NCBI GenBank assembly: GCA_015065685.1
Contig: SVPU01000002.1
Coordinates: 1 to 64,000, forward strand
Direction: 5' to 3'
Source of the DNA: Oscillospiraceae bacterium
GTDB taxonomy: Bacteria > Bacillota > Clostridia > Oscillospirales > Acutalibacteraceae
Length of the DNA: 64,000 bases
Positions 1 through 8,257 of this stretch are shown piece by piece (the stretch's first letter is position 1; every line of letters begins with the position of its first letter). The notes beneath the pieces were generated by a model. That model was given only the letters and a program-made list of their open reading frames with translations. It searched no databases and had not been told where the DNA came from. Made by a program: the position numbers and the translations under genes.

Positions 1-109
1 TTAAATCACGATGGAACGCCGTGTGCGGTGAAAGTCGCACGCACGGTGTGAAGGAGGGGAAAACGACCCGTAACAAGTTATGTTGACGGTGTTCGTTACC
101 TATTTCTAT
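1..109 (+). mobile_element. 3' end of a group II intron (domains V and VI)
   Basis: Positions 16-49 fold as a canonical group II domain V: a 9-bp lower stem with one G-U pair (about 16-24 with 41-49), a bulge, and an upper stem capped by GAAA at 30-33. The catalytic triad appears as CGC at 17-19. Positions 50-109 form a less regular domain VI-like hairpin and end in a CCTATTTCTAT tail, like many bacterial introns of this class. The reverse-transcriptase ORF and domains I-IV would lie left of the window. The downstream sequence is in frame with dnaE, so splicing in the + direction would join it to an upstream dnaE exon. The exact 3' splice site (109/110) is inferred from reading frame and family pattern. 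Confidence 0.85.
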
Positions 110-1918
110 TTTTTGGGACTTAGAAACTTAACTGTTATTGATGATGCACAAAAATTCATAAGAAGAAAATACCCCGATTTTGATATTGAAAAAATACCGC
201 TTGATGATAAGAAAACCTATTCTTTAATGTCAAAAGGCCTGACCGACGGTGTTTTTCAGTTTGAATCAGGCGGAATGAAAAATGTTTTGCGGCAGTTTGG
301 TCCCGAGAGCATTGAAGACCTAACGGCGATTCTTTCACTTTATCGGCCTGGACCTATGGATTCAATTCCTAAATATATTCACAACCGCCACAATCCACAA
401 GATATTTCTTATGAAACACCCTTGCTAAAACCTATTCTTGATGTCACCTATGGTTGTATTGTTTATCAAGAACAGGTTATGCAGGTTTTCAGAGCCTTGG
501 CGGGGTATTCTCTTGGCAGAGCTGATATTGTGCGGCGTGCAATGGCTAAGAAAAAGCACGATGTTATGCGAAAAGAAAGAGAATTTTTTATCTTTGGTGA
601 AAAAGACAAAAACGGAAATGTTATAACCGAGGGTGCTATCGCCCGCGGTGTTCCCGAAGCAGTTGCAAACAGAATATTTGATGATATGTCAAGCTTTAGC
701 TCTTATGCTTTTAATAAGGCTCACGCGGCGGCATATTCATTTGTGGCGTATAGAACGGCATATCTTAAATGCCATTATCCCGCTGAGTATTTTTCAGCAC
801 TTATGAGCAGTATGATGGATAGCGCATCTAAAATTGCTCTTTATACTGCCGAATGCAAAAAGCACGGTATTAAGGTTTTGCCACCCTCTGTTAATCATAG
901 CCAAAGTGGATTTTCACCCGATGGTAATTCTATAAGATTCGGTCTTTCGGCCATAAGAAATTTGGGTGTTGGAACGATTGAAAAAATCATTAAAAATCGT
1001 GAGGATAATGGCGAATATACATCAATGTATGATTTCTGCTTAAGAAACTATTCGCGCGAATTCAATAGAAAAGCACTTGAAGGGCTAATCAAAAGCGGCG
1101 CCTTGGATGGTCTTGAGGATAATCGCCGCCAAATGCTTTATAATATTGAGGGAACACTTGCCGCAGTTGAGGCTGAGCATAAATTTTCGGCTGAGGGACA
1201 ACTTAATTTGTTTGATGATATGGGCGAGTCGGTCGATTTTGTTCCTGAAAAACAAACCGAAATGGATGAAGCGTTAAAATTAGCGCTCGAAAAAGAAGCG
1301 ACAGGTCTTTATCTTTCGGGTCACCCAATGGATAAATATTCTAACTTTGTGAGCAATGCGGGATTTGCAACTATTTCAGACATCATTTCCGAAAGGTTCA
1401 GCGATGGACAACGTGTTACTGTTGCAGGGTTAATTAGCGGTTTAAAGGTGAAGCAACTTAAAAATAATAACATACTTGCAACTGCTTTTATTGAGGATAT
1501 TTCTGCATCTGTCGGTTTAACTGTTTTTTCAAGGCAGTATGCCGAATTTAAGCATTTATTATCTATGGAAGAACCCGTTATCGTCACAGGCAAAATTTCC
1601 GAAAGGGAAGACAGGGACACTGAAATCGTTTGCGAAAAAATAGAAAAAATGCCCGAAAATGCGGCTATTGCCACTAAAGTTTCAAAATATAAAAAAGGAC
1701 TTTATCTTCGTGTTTCTTCACTTGAAAGCAATGAGTTTTCAAAAGTGAAAGAAATTCTGGCGAAAAACACAGGAAATATACCTGTTATTATCTACTGTCT
1801 TGCCACTAATAAAAAGTTCGAAGCACCCAGAAATTTATATATAAACGGTGAAAATTCTTTGATTTTTGAACTCGAAAAATTGCTTGGCAAAGAAAATGTA
1901 AAGTTAATTTTGCGATAA
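110..1918 (+). CDS. dnaE: DNA polymerase III alpha subunit, C-terminal exon
   Basis: This is the C-terminal half (about 602 residues) of DnaE, the replicative polymerase subunit, which is normally about 1,150 aa. It begins at FLGLRNLTVIDDA, the segment that immediately follows the third catalytic aspartate of bacterial DnaE (D555 in E. coli, from memory). It continues through the fingers domain (SSYAFNKAHAAAYSFVAYRT, about 200-220), a helix-hairpin-helix region, and an OB fold (RVTVAGLISGLKVK onward, about 440-530). The PHP domain and the other two catalytic aspartates must lie upstream of the intron. The reading frame opens through the intron tail (ATG at 80), but those codons are intron sequence and not a start. 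No stops or frameshifts are seen in this exon, so the gene is probably functional if splicing works. Confidence 0.92.
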   Translation, partial: FLGLRNLTVIDDAQKFIRRKYPDFDIEKIPLDDKKTYSLMSKGLTDGVFQFESGGMKNVLRQFGPESIEDLTAILSLYRPGPMDSIPKYIHNRHNPQDISYETPLLKPILDVTYGCIVYQEQVMQVFRALAGYSLGRADIVRRAMAKKKHDVMRKEREFFIFGEKDKNGNVITEGAIARGVPEAVANRIFDDMSSFSSYAFNKAHAAAYSFVAYRTAYLKCHYPAEYFSALMSSMMDSASKIALYTAECKKHGIKVLPPSVNHSQSGFSPDGNSIRFGLSAIRNLGVGTIEKIIKNREDNGEYTSMYDFCLRNYSREFNRKALEGLIKSGALDGLEDNRRQMLYNIEGTLAAVEAEHKFSAEGQLNLFDDMGESVDFVPEKQTEMDEALKLALEKEATGLYLSGHPMDKYSNFVSNAGFATISDIISERFSDGQRVTVAGLISGLKVKQLKNNNILATAFIEDISASVGLTVFSRQYAEFKHLLSMEEPVIVTGKISEREDRDTEIVCEKIEKMPENAAIATKVSKYKKGLYLRVSSLESNEFSKVKEILAKNTGNIPVIIYCLATNKKFEAPRNLYINGENSLIFELEKLLGKENVKLILR

Positions 1919-1954
1919 TTGTAAATATTAGTTGAAACGTATCATAAAAATATA

Positions 1955-1983
1955 TTGAATTTTCTTGCATTTTGGTATATACT
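1955..1983 (+). promoter_or_regulatory. SigA-type promoter for pfkA
   Basis: TTGAAT at 1955-1960 and TATACT at 1978-1983 are separated by 17 bases, about 40 bases before the pfkA start. GGAG at 2012-2015 is the ribosome site. Confidence 0.6.
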
Positions 1984-2025
1984 GTTAATTGTTAATTTTT
2001 TGATTATCTTTGGAGTTGATTTTAA

Positions 2026-2985
2026 ATGAAAACTATTGGTGTTTTAACTTCGGGCGGCGACGCTCCCGGTATGAACGCTGCAGTTCGTTCGGTTGTTAGA
2101 ACTGCTATTTCGTTAGGCATTAATGTTAAAGGTATCAGACGCGGTTATTCGGGTCTTATTGAGGGCGATGTTATTGATTTGGACTTGCGTTCGGTTTCTA
2201 ATGTCATTCAATATGGCGGAACTTTCCTTTATTCTGCAAGATGTCCCGAGTTCAAAACCGAAGAGGGTATTAATGCCGCTGTTGAAAGTTGTAAAAAACT
2301 GGGCATTGAAGGCATTGTTGTTATTGGTGGTGACGGCTCATTCAGAGGAGCTCGCGATTTATCTTTAAAAGGTATTCCTTGCGTTGGAATTCCGGCTACT
2401 ATTGATAATGATATTTCTTCAACCGAATATTGTATAGGCTTTGATACTGCGATGAATACAGTTGTTGATTTGGTTGATAAACTTCGTGATACCGCAAATT
2501 CACACGACCGTTGCAGTGTTGTTGAGGTTATGGGCAGAGGCGCCGGTCATTTGGCACTTCAAACAGGTATTGCCGTTGGTGCAACTGCAATAATGGTTTC
2601 AGAAGTTCCTATGAAAGTTGAAGAAGTTATTGAGAGAATCAAAGATACTCAAAAGAATGCTAAAAAGCATTTCATTATTATTGTTGCTGAAAGCGTTGGT
2701 AATACTGAGGGTATTTCAAAGCAAATTCAAGATGCAACAGGCATTGAAACCCGTACGACCATTTTAGGTCATATTCAACGTGGTGGTAACCCAACCGTTC
2801 GCGACCGTGTTTATGCAACAAGAATGGGTTATGCTGCCGTTCAACTTCTCAATGAAGGTATCGGTAACAGAGTTATTGCTATTAAGAAAGATGAGATTGT
2901 TGATTACGATATTTATGAAGCACTCAATATGAAGAAACCCTTTGATATTGATGTTTATAATGTTGCAAATATAACCTCAATTTAA
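2026..2985 (+). CDS. pfkA: ATP-dependent 6-phosphofructokinase
   Basis: PfkA phosphorylates fructose 6-phosphate to fructose 1,6-bisphosphate in glycolysis. The 319-residue length matches bacterial PfkA. GGDAPG lies at residues 10-15 in the ATP-binding loop. GGDGS at 101-105 carries Gly at the position that is Asp in PPi-dependent enzymes, so ATP is the likely donor. PATIDND at 123-129 carries the catalytic base Asp127 (E. coli numbering matches). The family usually has PGTIDND, so Gly to Ala is a mild change. GGNPTVRDR near residue 253 is part of the effector/substrate region. The gene has its own promoter and a good ribosome site 10 bases upstream. A weak hairpin follows before mnmA. Confidence 0.97.
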   Translation: MKTIGVLTSGGDAPGMNAAVRSVVRTAISLGINVKGIRRGYSGLIEGDVIDLDLRSVSNVIQYGGTFLYSARCPEFKTEEGINAAVESCKKLGIEGIVVIGGDGSFRGARDLSLKGIPCVGIPATIDNDISSTEYCIGFDTAMNTVVDLVDKLRDTANSHDRCSVVEVMGRGAGHLALQTGIAVGATAIMVSEVPMKVEEVIERIKDTQKNAKKHFIIIVAESVGNTEGISKQIQDATGIETRTTILGHIQRGGNPTVRDRVYATRMGYAAVQLLNEGIGNRVIAIKKDEIVDYDIYEALNMKKPFDIDVYNVANITSI

Positions 2986-2996
2986 TTTATCTATCG

Positions 2997-3052
2997 GCGG
3001 CGGCTTTGGGTGTGAACAATAGTTTATGCTTTTTAAGTTGCCGCTTCTCTTT
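2997..3052 (+). terminator. Probable rho-independent terminator after pfkA
   Basis: A 10-bp stem with two G-U pairs (2997-3006 with 3035-3044) has a 28-base loop and is followed by TTCTCTTTT. The long loop makes it a weaker call than the other hairpins here. Confidence 0.45.
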
Positions 3053-3071
3053 TAAAAGGTGGTGAAAAAGT

Positions 3072-4109
3072 GTGAGTGAAAAAGTTCTTTTGGGTATGAG
3101 CGGCGGCGTTGATTCATCGGTTGCGGCTAATGTTTTGCTTGAAAAAGGCTATGATGTTACGGGTATAACCCTCGAATTGTGTGATTGCGATAATGCTTCT
3201 AATATAACCGATGCGAAAAAGGTTTGCGAAAGATTCGGTATTAACCATATTGCTGAAAATCTTAAAAATGAGTTTTCAAAATTTGTAATTTCCGATTTTA
3301 TTGAGCGATATAAATTAGCAAAAACACCTAATCCTTGTATTGTTTGCAATAAATTTATTAAATTTGGCGCAATGCTTGATAAGGCTTTAGAATTAGGTTT
3401 CTCAAAAATTGCCACGGGACATTATGCTCGAATTTCAAAAAATGAAAATGGCAGATATATTCTCAAAAAAGCAAAAGATGAATCAAAAGACCAGTCTTAT
3501 GTTTTATATGGACTTACTCAGCACCAACTTTCCCACACACTTTTTCCGTTAGGGGACTACACAAAACCTGAGATTCGAAAAATGGCGAAAAAAAATGACC
3601 TAATCAATGCAAACCGCCCCGACAGTCAGGATATTTGCTTTGTGCCCGATGGTGATTATGCTGCATTTATAGAAAAATATGACGGATTTGTTTCACCGCA
3701 AGGAGATTATGTTGATATTAACGGTGCCTTTTTAGGTAAGCACAAAGGAATTATTAATTACACAATCGGTCAAAGAAAAGGGCTTGGAATTGCACTCGGA
3801 AAACCGCAGTTTGTAATTAATAAAAATGCCGAAACAAATGCAGTTGTTTTAGGAGATGAAGAACATCTTTTTAAAACCGAAGTTTTAGTGAATAATGTAA
3901 ATTTCATTCCGTTCGATAATCTGAACGGTGAAATGAGGGTAAAAACCAAACTCAGATACCGCCATATTGCCGCTAATTCGGTGATTTACCCATGTGAAAA
4001 AAATATGGTGAAGATTGTGTTTGATGAGCCCCAAAGAGCGCCATCAAGCGGTCAGGCGGCCGTTTTTTATGACGGCGATATCGTTGTTGGTGGCGGAACA
4101 ATCATATAA
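3072..4109 (+). CDS. mnmA: tRNA-specific 2-thiouridylase MnmA
   Basis: MnmA adenylates and thiolates U34 of tRNAs for Lys, Glu and Gln in the cytoplasm. At 345 aa it has the normal family length. The PP-loop SGGVDSS is at residues 10-16, followed by NPCIVCNKFIKF with the first catalytic cysteine at C92, ATGHYAR near 114-120, and SQDICF with the second catalytic cysteine at C189. The C-terminal part is the usual beta-barrel with GQRKGLGI. Translation starts at GTG 3072 after AAAAGGTGG. The gene ends in a terminator hairpin whose 3' arm runs into the start of the next gene. Confidence 0.95.
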   Translation: MSEKVLLGMSGGVDSSVAANVLLEKGYDVTGITLELCDCDNASNITDAKKVCERFGINHIAENLKNEFSKFVISDFIERYKLAKTPNPCIVCNKFIKFGAMLDKALELGFSKIATGHYARISKNENGRYILKKAKDESKDQSYVLYGLTQHQLSHTLFPLGDYTKPEIRKMAKKNDLINANRPDSQDICFVPDGDYAAFIEKYDGFVSPQGDYVDINGAFLGKHKGIINYTIGQRKGLGIALGKPQFVINKNAETNAVVLGDEEHLFKTEVLVNNVNFIPFDNLNGEMRVKTKLRYRHIAANSVIYPCEKNMVKIVFDEPQRAPSSGQAAVFYDGDIVVGGGTII

Positions 4110-4114
4110 TTAAT

Positions 4115-4162
4115 CCCCAAAACATATTATTTATTTGAATAATGTGTTTTGGGGTGTTTTAT
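4115..4162 (+). terminator. Terminator hairpin of mnmA overlapping the next start
   Basis: A near-perfect 17-bp stem (4115-4131 with 4138-4154, 6-base loop) is followed by TGTTTTATT. The 3' arm ends in TTTTGGGG, which would also be the only ribosome-site-like sequence for the TTG start at 4163. Confidence 0.75.
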
Positions 4163-5377
4163 TTGAAACGGTTTTTATGTTTTTTGCTTAGTTTGGTTTT
4201 TGTTTTTTCTATCCCAATCAGTGCTGCCGAAAAAGCGGTTACGGTTTCGAGTGAGTGTGATATTACCGATGTTAATGTTCCATTATCTACCGAAACTGTT
4301 AACGCTGCCATTGGACAAACGCTTGATATCAAAGCAAAATCGATAATCTTAATGGAGGCTAATAGCAAAGAGGTTTTATATGAATCCAATTCCGATGAAA
4401 TGCTGCCTCCTGCATCTATCACTAAAATTATGCCTTTATTACTCGTTATGGAAGCGATTGACAGGGGAGACATTTCACTTGAAACGGTTGTAACCGCAAG
4501 TGAGCACGCGTGCAGTATGGGCGGCTCGCAAATATGGCTTGAACCCGGTGAAGCGATGACAGTCGATGAACTGCTGAGGGCAACTGTTATCGCATCTGCT
4601 AACGATGCTTGTGTGGCACTCGGTGAACTGATTTCGGGCAGTGAAGAGGGCTTTGTTGCGCTTATGAATCAAAGAGCCGCAGAGCTTGGGATGAATAACA
4701 CAAGTTTTAAAAATTGCACCGGTCTTGACAGTGATGGGCATTTAACAAGCGCTCGAGATGTTGCGATTATGTCAAGCGAACTTATAAAACACAGCTTGAT
4801 AAAGAAATATTCAACCGTTTGGATGGATAGTTTACGAGACGGCAAAAGCGAGCTTGTTAACACAAATAAATTAGTTAGATTTTATAATGGCACAACAGGT
4901 CTTAAAACAGGAACAACAAGTAGCGCAAAATACTGCCTTTCTGCCACTGCAATGCGCGATGGTTTAGAGCTTGTTGCGGTTGTGTTGGCAGGGGAGACCA
5001 GCAATGACCGTTTTGAAGGCGCAAAGAAGCTCTTGGATTTCGGTTTTGCTAATTTTTCAATAACAACCATTGACCACGAGTTAGACCAAAATGAAATAAA
5101 GATTAACAAAGGCGTTAAGAAGAATTTGAAAATTCGGGTGAAAGATGATTTAAAAATCTTACTGCCTAAAAATGCGAAAAACGATATATCAAAAACCGTT
5201 GAATTCAGAGAAAATTTAACTGCACCAATCAAAAAAGATGATGTTGTGGGAACAGTAAATGTTTATAACGGCGAAGAGCTTATAGGTAATCTTGAAATTG
5301 TGGCATCGGAAGATGTTAAAAGGGTTAATTTTTCTGTTATTTTAGGTTGGATTTTAAACGGTATGTTTAAATTATAA
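4163..5377 (+). CDS. D-alanyl-D-alanine carboxypeptidase (PBP5/DacF family)
   Basis: A low-molecular-weight penicillin-binding protein that trims the terminal D-Ala of peptidoglycan stem peptides outside the membrane. Counting from TTG 4163, a Lys-Arg head and hydrophobic signal segment (3-20) are followed by an Ala-rich cleavage area. The serine peptidase motifs are S85-x-x-K88 (ASITK), S145-A-N147 and K248-T-G. A C-terminal beta domain precedes an amphipathic tail (FSVILGWILNGMFKL) expected to anchor to the membrane. An upstream in-frame ATG at 4142 lies inside the 3' arm of the mnmA terminator and adds seven atypical residues, so TTG 4163 is preferred. The family includes sporulation (DacB/DacF) and vegetative (DacA) members, and the sequence does not separate them. 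Confidence 0.9.
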   Translation: MKRFLCFLLSLVFVFSIPISAAEKAVTVSSECDITDVNVPLSTETVNAAIGQTLDIKAKSIILMEANSKEVLYESNSDEMLPPASITKIMPLLLVMEAIDRGDISLETVVTASEHACSMGGSQIWLEPGEAMTVDELLRATVIASANDACVALGELISGSEEGFVALMNQRAAELGMNNTSFKNCTGLDSDGHLTSARDVAIMSSELIKHSLIKKYSTVWMDSLRDGKSELVNTNKLVRFYNGTTGLKTGTTSSAKYCLSATAMRDGLELVAVVLAGETSNDRFEGAKKLLDFGFANFSITTIDHELDQNEIKINKGVKKNLKIRVKDDLKILLPKNAKNDISKTVEFRENLTAPIKKDDVVGTVNVYNGEELIGNLEIVASEDVKRVNFSVILGWILNGMFKL

Positions 5378-5406
5378 AAACTTTTTATAAATAATTATAA
5401 TTTGTC

Positions 5407-5435
5407 TTGAAAAAGTTATTAATTTATTGTAGAAT
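5407..5435 (+). promoter_or_regulatory. SigA-type promoter for pgi
   Basis: TTGAAA at 5407-5412 and TAGAAT at 5430-5435 have 17-base spacing, 44 bases before the pgi start. Confidence 0.6.
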
Positions 5436-5478
5436 ATATACTAGTAAGAAATATAAAGTTGTCTCCGGAGGAAATTTA

Positions 5479-6819
5479 ATGTCAGTCAGGTTCAGTTATT
5501 CTTATGCGGCCGATTTCATTAACCAAAATGAATTAAAAGGTTTAGAGCCACAGGTTAATGCTGCGCATGAGAGTTTAAAAAATAAAAGTGGTTTAGGTAA
5601 TGATTTTTTAGGTTGGGTAAATCTTCCTTTTGATTATGACAAAGAGGAATTTGCAAGAATTAAATTAGCGGCTGAAAAAATCAAAAAGGATACCGATATC
5701 CTTATCGTTATAGGTATCGGTGGCTCTTATTTAGGTGCGCGTGCAGCTATCGAATTTTTAAAGGGACCTTATTATAATTCATTGCGCGATAATGTTCCCG
5801 AAATCCATTTCGCAGGCAACAGCATCAGCGGTGCTTATCTTGCTGATTTGCTCAAGCTTTGTGAAGGCAAACGCGTTTCAGTTAATATTATTTCAAAATC
5901 AGGCACAACAACCGAGCCCGCAGTTGCTTTCAGAGTTTTTAGAAAATATCTTGAAGAGCAGTACGGCGAAGAAGAAGCTGCAAAACGAATCTATTGTACA
6001 ACCGATAAAGCAAAAGGAACCTTAAAGGCATTGGCTGATGAAAAGGGCTATGAGTGTTTCGTGGTGCCTGATGATGTTGGCGGCAGATTCTCAGTGCTAA
6101 CTGCAGTTGGTCTTTTACCCATCGCTGCGGCAGGTGCTGATATTGATGCTTTAATGAAGGGTGCTGCAGCTGCGGCTGAGCGTTATGCTAACCCCAATCT
6201 TTATGAAAACGATTGTTATGCCTATGCGGCGCTTCGCAATGCTTTTTATAGAAAAGGAAAATCGATTGAACTTTTAGTTTCATATGAGCCTCGTTTCACA
6301 ATGATGGCTGAATGGTTTAAGCAATTATTCGGCGAGAGCGAGGGTAAGGATAATAAGGGTCTATTTCCCGCATCACTTACATTCTCAACCGACCTTCACT
6401 CAATGGGACAGTATGTTCAGGATGGTAGCCGTTTAATGTTTGAAACGGTTGTTACCTTTAATGAAACCGATAAAGATGTTGTTATTGAAAAAGAAGATAA
6501 CGATGGTGATGGTCTTAATTTCCTCGCAGGAAAAACCATGTCTTTTGTAAACAGTAAGGCATTTGAGGGAACAGTTCTCGCCCACACAGATGGCGGGGTT
6601 CCTAATTTTGTGATTAATATCGACAAACCCGATGAAGAAAACCTTGGCGAGTTAATTTATTTCTTCGAAAAGGCTTGTGCTATTTCCGGTTATATTTTGG
6701 GTGTTAATCCATTTGACCAACCCGGCGTTGAAAGCTATAAGAAAAATATGTTTGCACTTCTCGGTAAACCCGGTTATGAAGCACAAAAAGCCGAGCTTGA
6801 GGCAAGATTGATTAAATAA
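5479..6819 (+). CDS. pgi: Glucose-6-phosphate isomerase
   Basis: Interconverts glucose 6-phosphate and fructose 6-phosphate in glycolysis. The start is the ATG at 5479, 7 bases after GGAGG (5467-5471). The frame stays open further upstream but crosses the promoter. The protein is 446 aa, the short form typical of Firmicutes. Residues 79-90 ([12 protein letters not shown]) and 139-148 ([10 protein letters not shown]) form the sugar-phosphate-binding SIS domains. [14 protein letters not shown] near the C-terminus holds the conserved Gln-Pro-Gly-Val-Glu signature and catalytic lysine region. A small hairpin without a U-tract (6831-6846) separates it from the next gene, so the two may be co-transcribed. 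Confidence 0.96.
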   Translation: MSVRFSYSYAADFINQNELKGLEPQVNAAHESLKNKSGLGNDFLGWVNLPFDYDKEEFARIKLAAEKIKKDTDILIVIGIGGSYLGARAAIEFLKGPYYNSLRDNVPEIHFAGNSISGAYLADLLKLCEGKRVSVNIISKSGTTTEPAVAFRVFRKYLEEQYGEEEAAKRIYCTTDKAKGTLKALADEKGYECFVVPDDVGGRFSVLTAVGLLPIAAAGADIDALMKGAAAAAERYANPNLYENDCYAYAALRNAFYRKGKSIELLVSYEPRFTMMAEWFKQLFGESEGKDNKGLFPASLTFSTDLHSMGQYVQDGSRLMFETVVTFNETDKDVVIEKEDNDGDGLNFLAGKTMSFVNSKAFEGTVLAHTDGGVPNFVINIDKPDEENLGELIYFFEKACAISGYILGVNPFDQPGVESYKKNMFALLGKPGYEAQKAELEARLIK

Positions 6820-6870
6820 TTTTAGAAATTACTGCCTTTTGGCAGTCAAATATAAAAGGAGCTGATTTTA

Positions 6871-7278
6871 ATGATTAAACTTATTATCGGAAAGAAAGGT
6901 TCAGGCAAAACCAAAAAGTTGGTTGATTTAGTAAATGAAGCAACCGCAAAGAGTCTCGGCAACGTTGTTTGTATTGAGAAAGGTGATACCTTAACTTATT
7001 CTGTTACCCATAAAGCACGTCTTATAGATGCAGATTTTTATAATATTTCAGGTTATGGCGAATACTACGGTATGATTAGCGGTATTAAGGCCGGTAACCA
7101 TGATGTAACACATATTTTCGGAGATGCTACTCTCAGAATCGGCACAAGAGATTATGATGAGCTCGTTGCTTTCTTAGAGAGAGTTTCGAAGATTGAGGAT
7201 GTTGAATTCCTCTTCACAGTTTCTGCTGATGAAGCTGAATTACCTAAGAAATTATTTGATATTGCTGAAATAGTTTAA
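6871..7278 (+). CDS. Small P-loop ATP-binding protein of unknown function
   Basis: A 135-residue protein starting at ATG 6871 behind AAAGGAG. A Walker A motif GKKGSGKTKKL sits at residues 7-17 and begins right after the first beta strand. No convincing Walker B aspartate run follows; the best candidate is the hydrophobic strand VEFLFTVSADE near 110-120. The rest alternates strands and helices like a minimal RecA/AAA-type core. Similar small clostridial proteins are often labelled as ATP-binding or PilT-like proteins. It lies 51 bases after pgi and ends at a bidirectional terminator. I do not recognise a pathway. Confidence 0.75.
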   Translation: MIKLIIGKKGSGKTKKLVDLVNEATAKSLGNVVCIEKGDTLTYSVTHKARLIDADFYNISGYGEYYGMISGIKAGNHDVTHIFGDATLRIGTRDYDELVAFLERVSKIEDVEFLFTVSADEAELPKKLFDIAEIV

Positions 7279-7290
7279 TATGAAATTTTA

Positions 7291-7326
7291 AAAGGTGTTG
7301 TCCTAAAAGACAACACCTTTATTTTT
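7291..7326. terminator. Bidirectional terminator
   Basis: A perfect 12-bp stem (7291-7302 with 7309-7320) has A-rich flanks on the left and T-rich flanks on the right. It serves the plus-strand P-loop gene and the minus-strand AraC gene. Confidence 0.85.
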
Positions 7327-7333
7327 AAGTGAA

Positions 7334-8143
7334 TTATTTTTTAAAGCTTTTGGGCGGAACGCCATAGTGCGATTTAAAACAACGAGTGAAGTAATTAGCA
7401 TCATTAAAACCACACCTGGTTGCAATTTCACTAATGCTAAATTCGCCCGATTTAAGCATTTTTAAGGCTTCCTCTAATCTGAAAATTTTCAAATAAGTCA
7501 TTGGTGTAATACCGGTGGCTTCTTTGAATTTGCGACAGAAGTGTTCATTACTGTAACCGAATTTCTTGCTTAAAGCTTCGGTGTTTAAATCGTGAGAATA
7601 GTTTTGTTCAATATAATCAATAATTTCGCGCGCTTTGGTTTGTGTTTTTGAATTGTTTTCTGAAATGTGCTTTTGAAATAAATCAAAAAACAATTTATAA
7701 ACAAGCGAAATTATTTCCAGCGAATCGGGATTATTGTTGTTACAGATTTCATCGCATATAGCCACAGTGCTAAAATCTTTGATAGAATTTTTAAATTTAA
7801 CTTTGCCTTCAAGAATCAGCGGTAGGGTAGTGCTGCAAACGGCAGTGTCATTAAAAAATGAGCGTATATCAAACATCAGCACATCATAGTCAACAACTGT
7901 GTCGGTTGTATAGCCCTTGTGTGCCATTCTCGGTGGGAAAATAATCATTTGGTTTTGGCAGATGGTAAACGTATCCTCACCTAATTCTATGGTCATTTTA
8001 CCGCTTTTAACCCTTATAATTTCAATGCGGTCATGCCAGTGTAACCTAAAACACAAGGTTTGCGGTTCACAATAAAATTTTTTAACCTTTATTGCGGCAG
8101 CGCTGTAATCCACTGCTTGAAGTTCTTTAATAGCTTTGCTCAT
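7334..8143 (-). CDS. AraC-family transcriptional regulator with cupin sensor domain
   Basis: A 269-aa transcription factor. The N-terminal half is an AraC-type cupin (LHWHDRIEIIRVKSG at 34-48, FPPRMAHKG at 69-77) that would bind a small sugar-like ligand. The C-terminal 100 residues are the double helix-turn-helix: EALSKKFGYSNEHFCRKFKEA is the first, and SEIATRCGFNDANYFTRCFKS with the closing GVPPKSFKK is the second. The start ATG at 8143 is preceded by GGAGG on the minus strand. It is divergent from an oxidoreductase gene 114 bases away, the usual layout for a local activator and its target. The inducer is unknown. Confidence 0.9.
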   Translation of the reverse strand: MSKAIKELQAVDYSAAAIKVKKFYCEPQTLCFRLHWHDRIEIIRVKSGKMTIELGEDTFTICQNQMIIFPPRMAHKGYTTDTVVDYDVLMFDIRSFFNDTAVCSTTLPLILEGKVKFKNSIKDFSTVAICDEICNNNNPDSLEIISLVYKLFFDLFQKHISENNSKTQTKAREIIDYIEQNYSHDLNTEALSKKFGYSNEHFCRKFKEATGITPMTYLKIFRLEEALKMLKSGEFSISEIATRCGFNDANYFTRCFKSHYGVPPKSFKK

Positions 8144-8257
8144 AAAACCTCCAAAATATCAATTATGTGCTAAAATTAGTTGCTTTTATACTATAAATAT
8201 ATCCAAAATTATGCTAACATAAAATAAAATAAATTTCAAGTGTTAGGAGAAATTTTT

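Noticed and set aside
80-109. ATG at 80 as a start codon for dnaE
   Set aside because: It lies in the group II intron tail. The codons 80-109 do not match DnaE and the frame is open only by chance.
4142-4162. ATG 4142 as the carboxypeptidase start
   Set aside because: It is inside the 3' arm of the mnmA terminator, and the seven extra residues precede a normal signal-peptide head that starts at TTG 4163.
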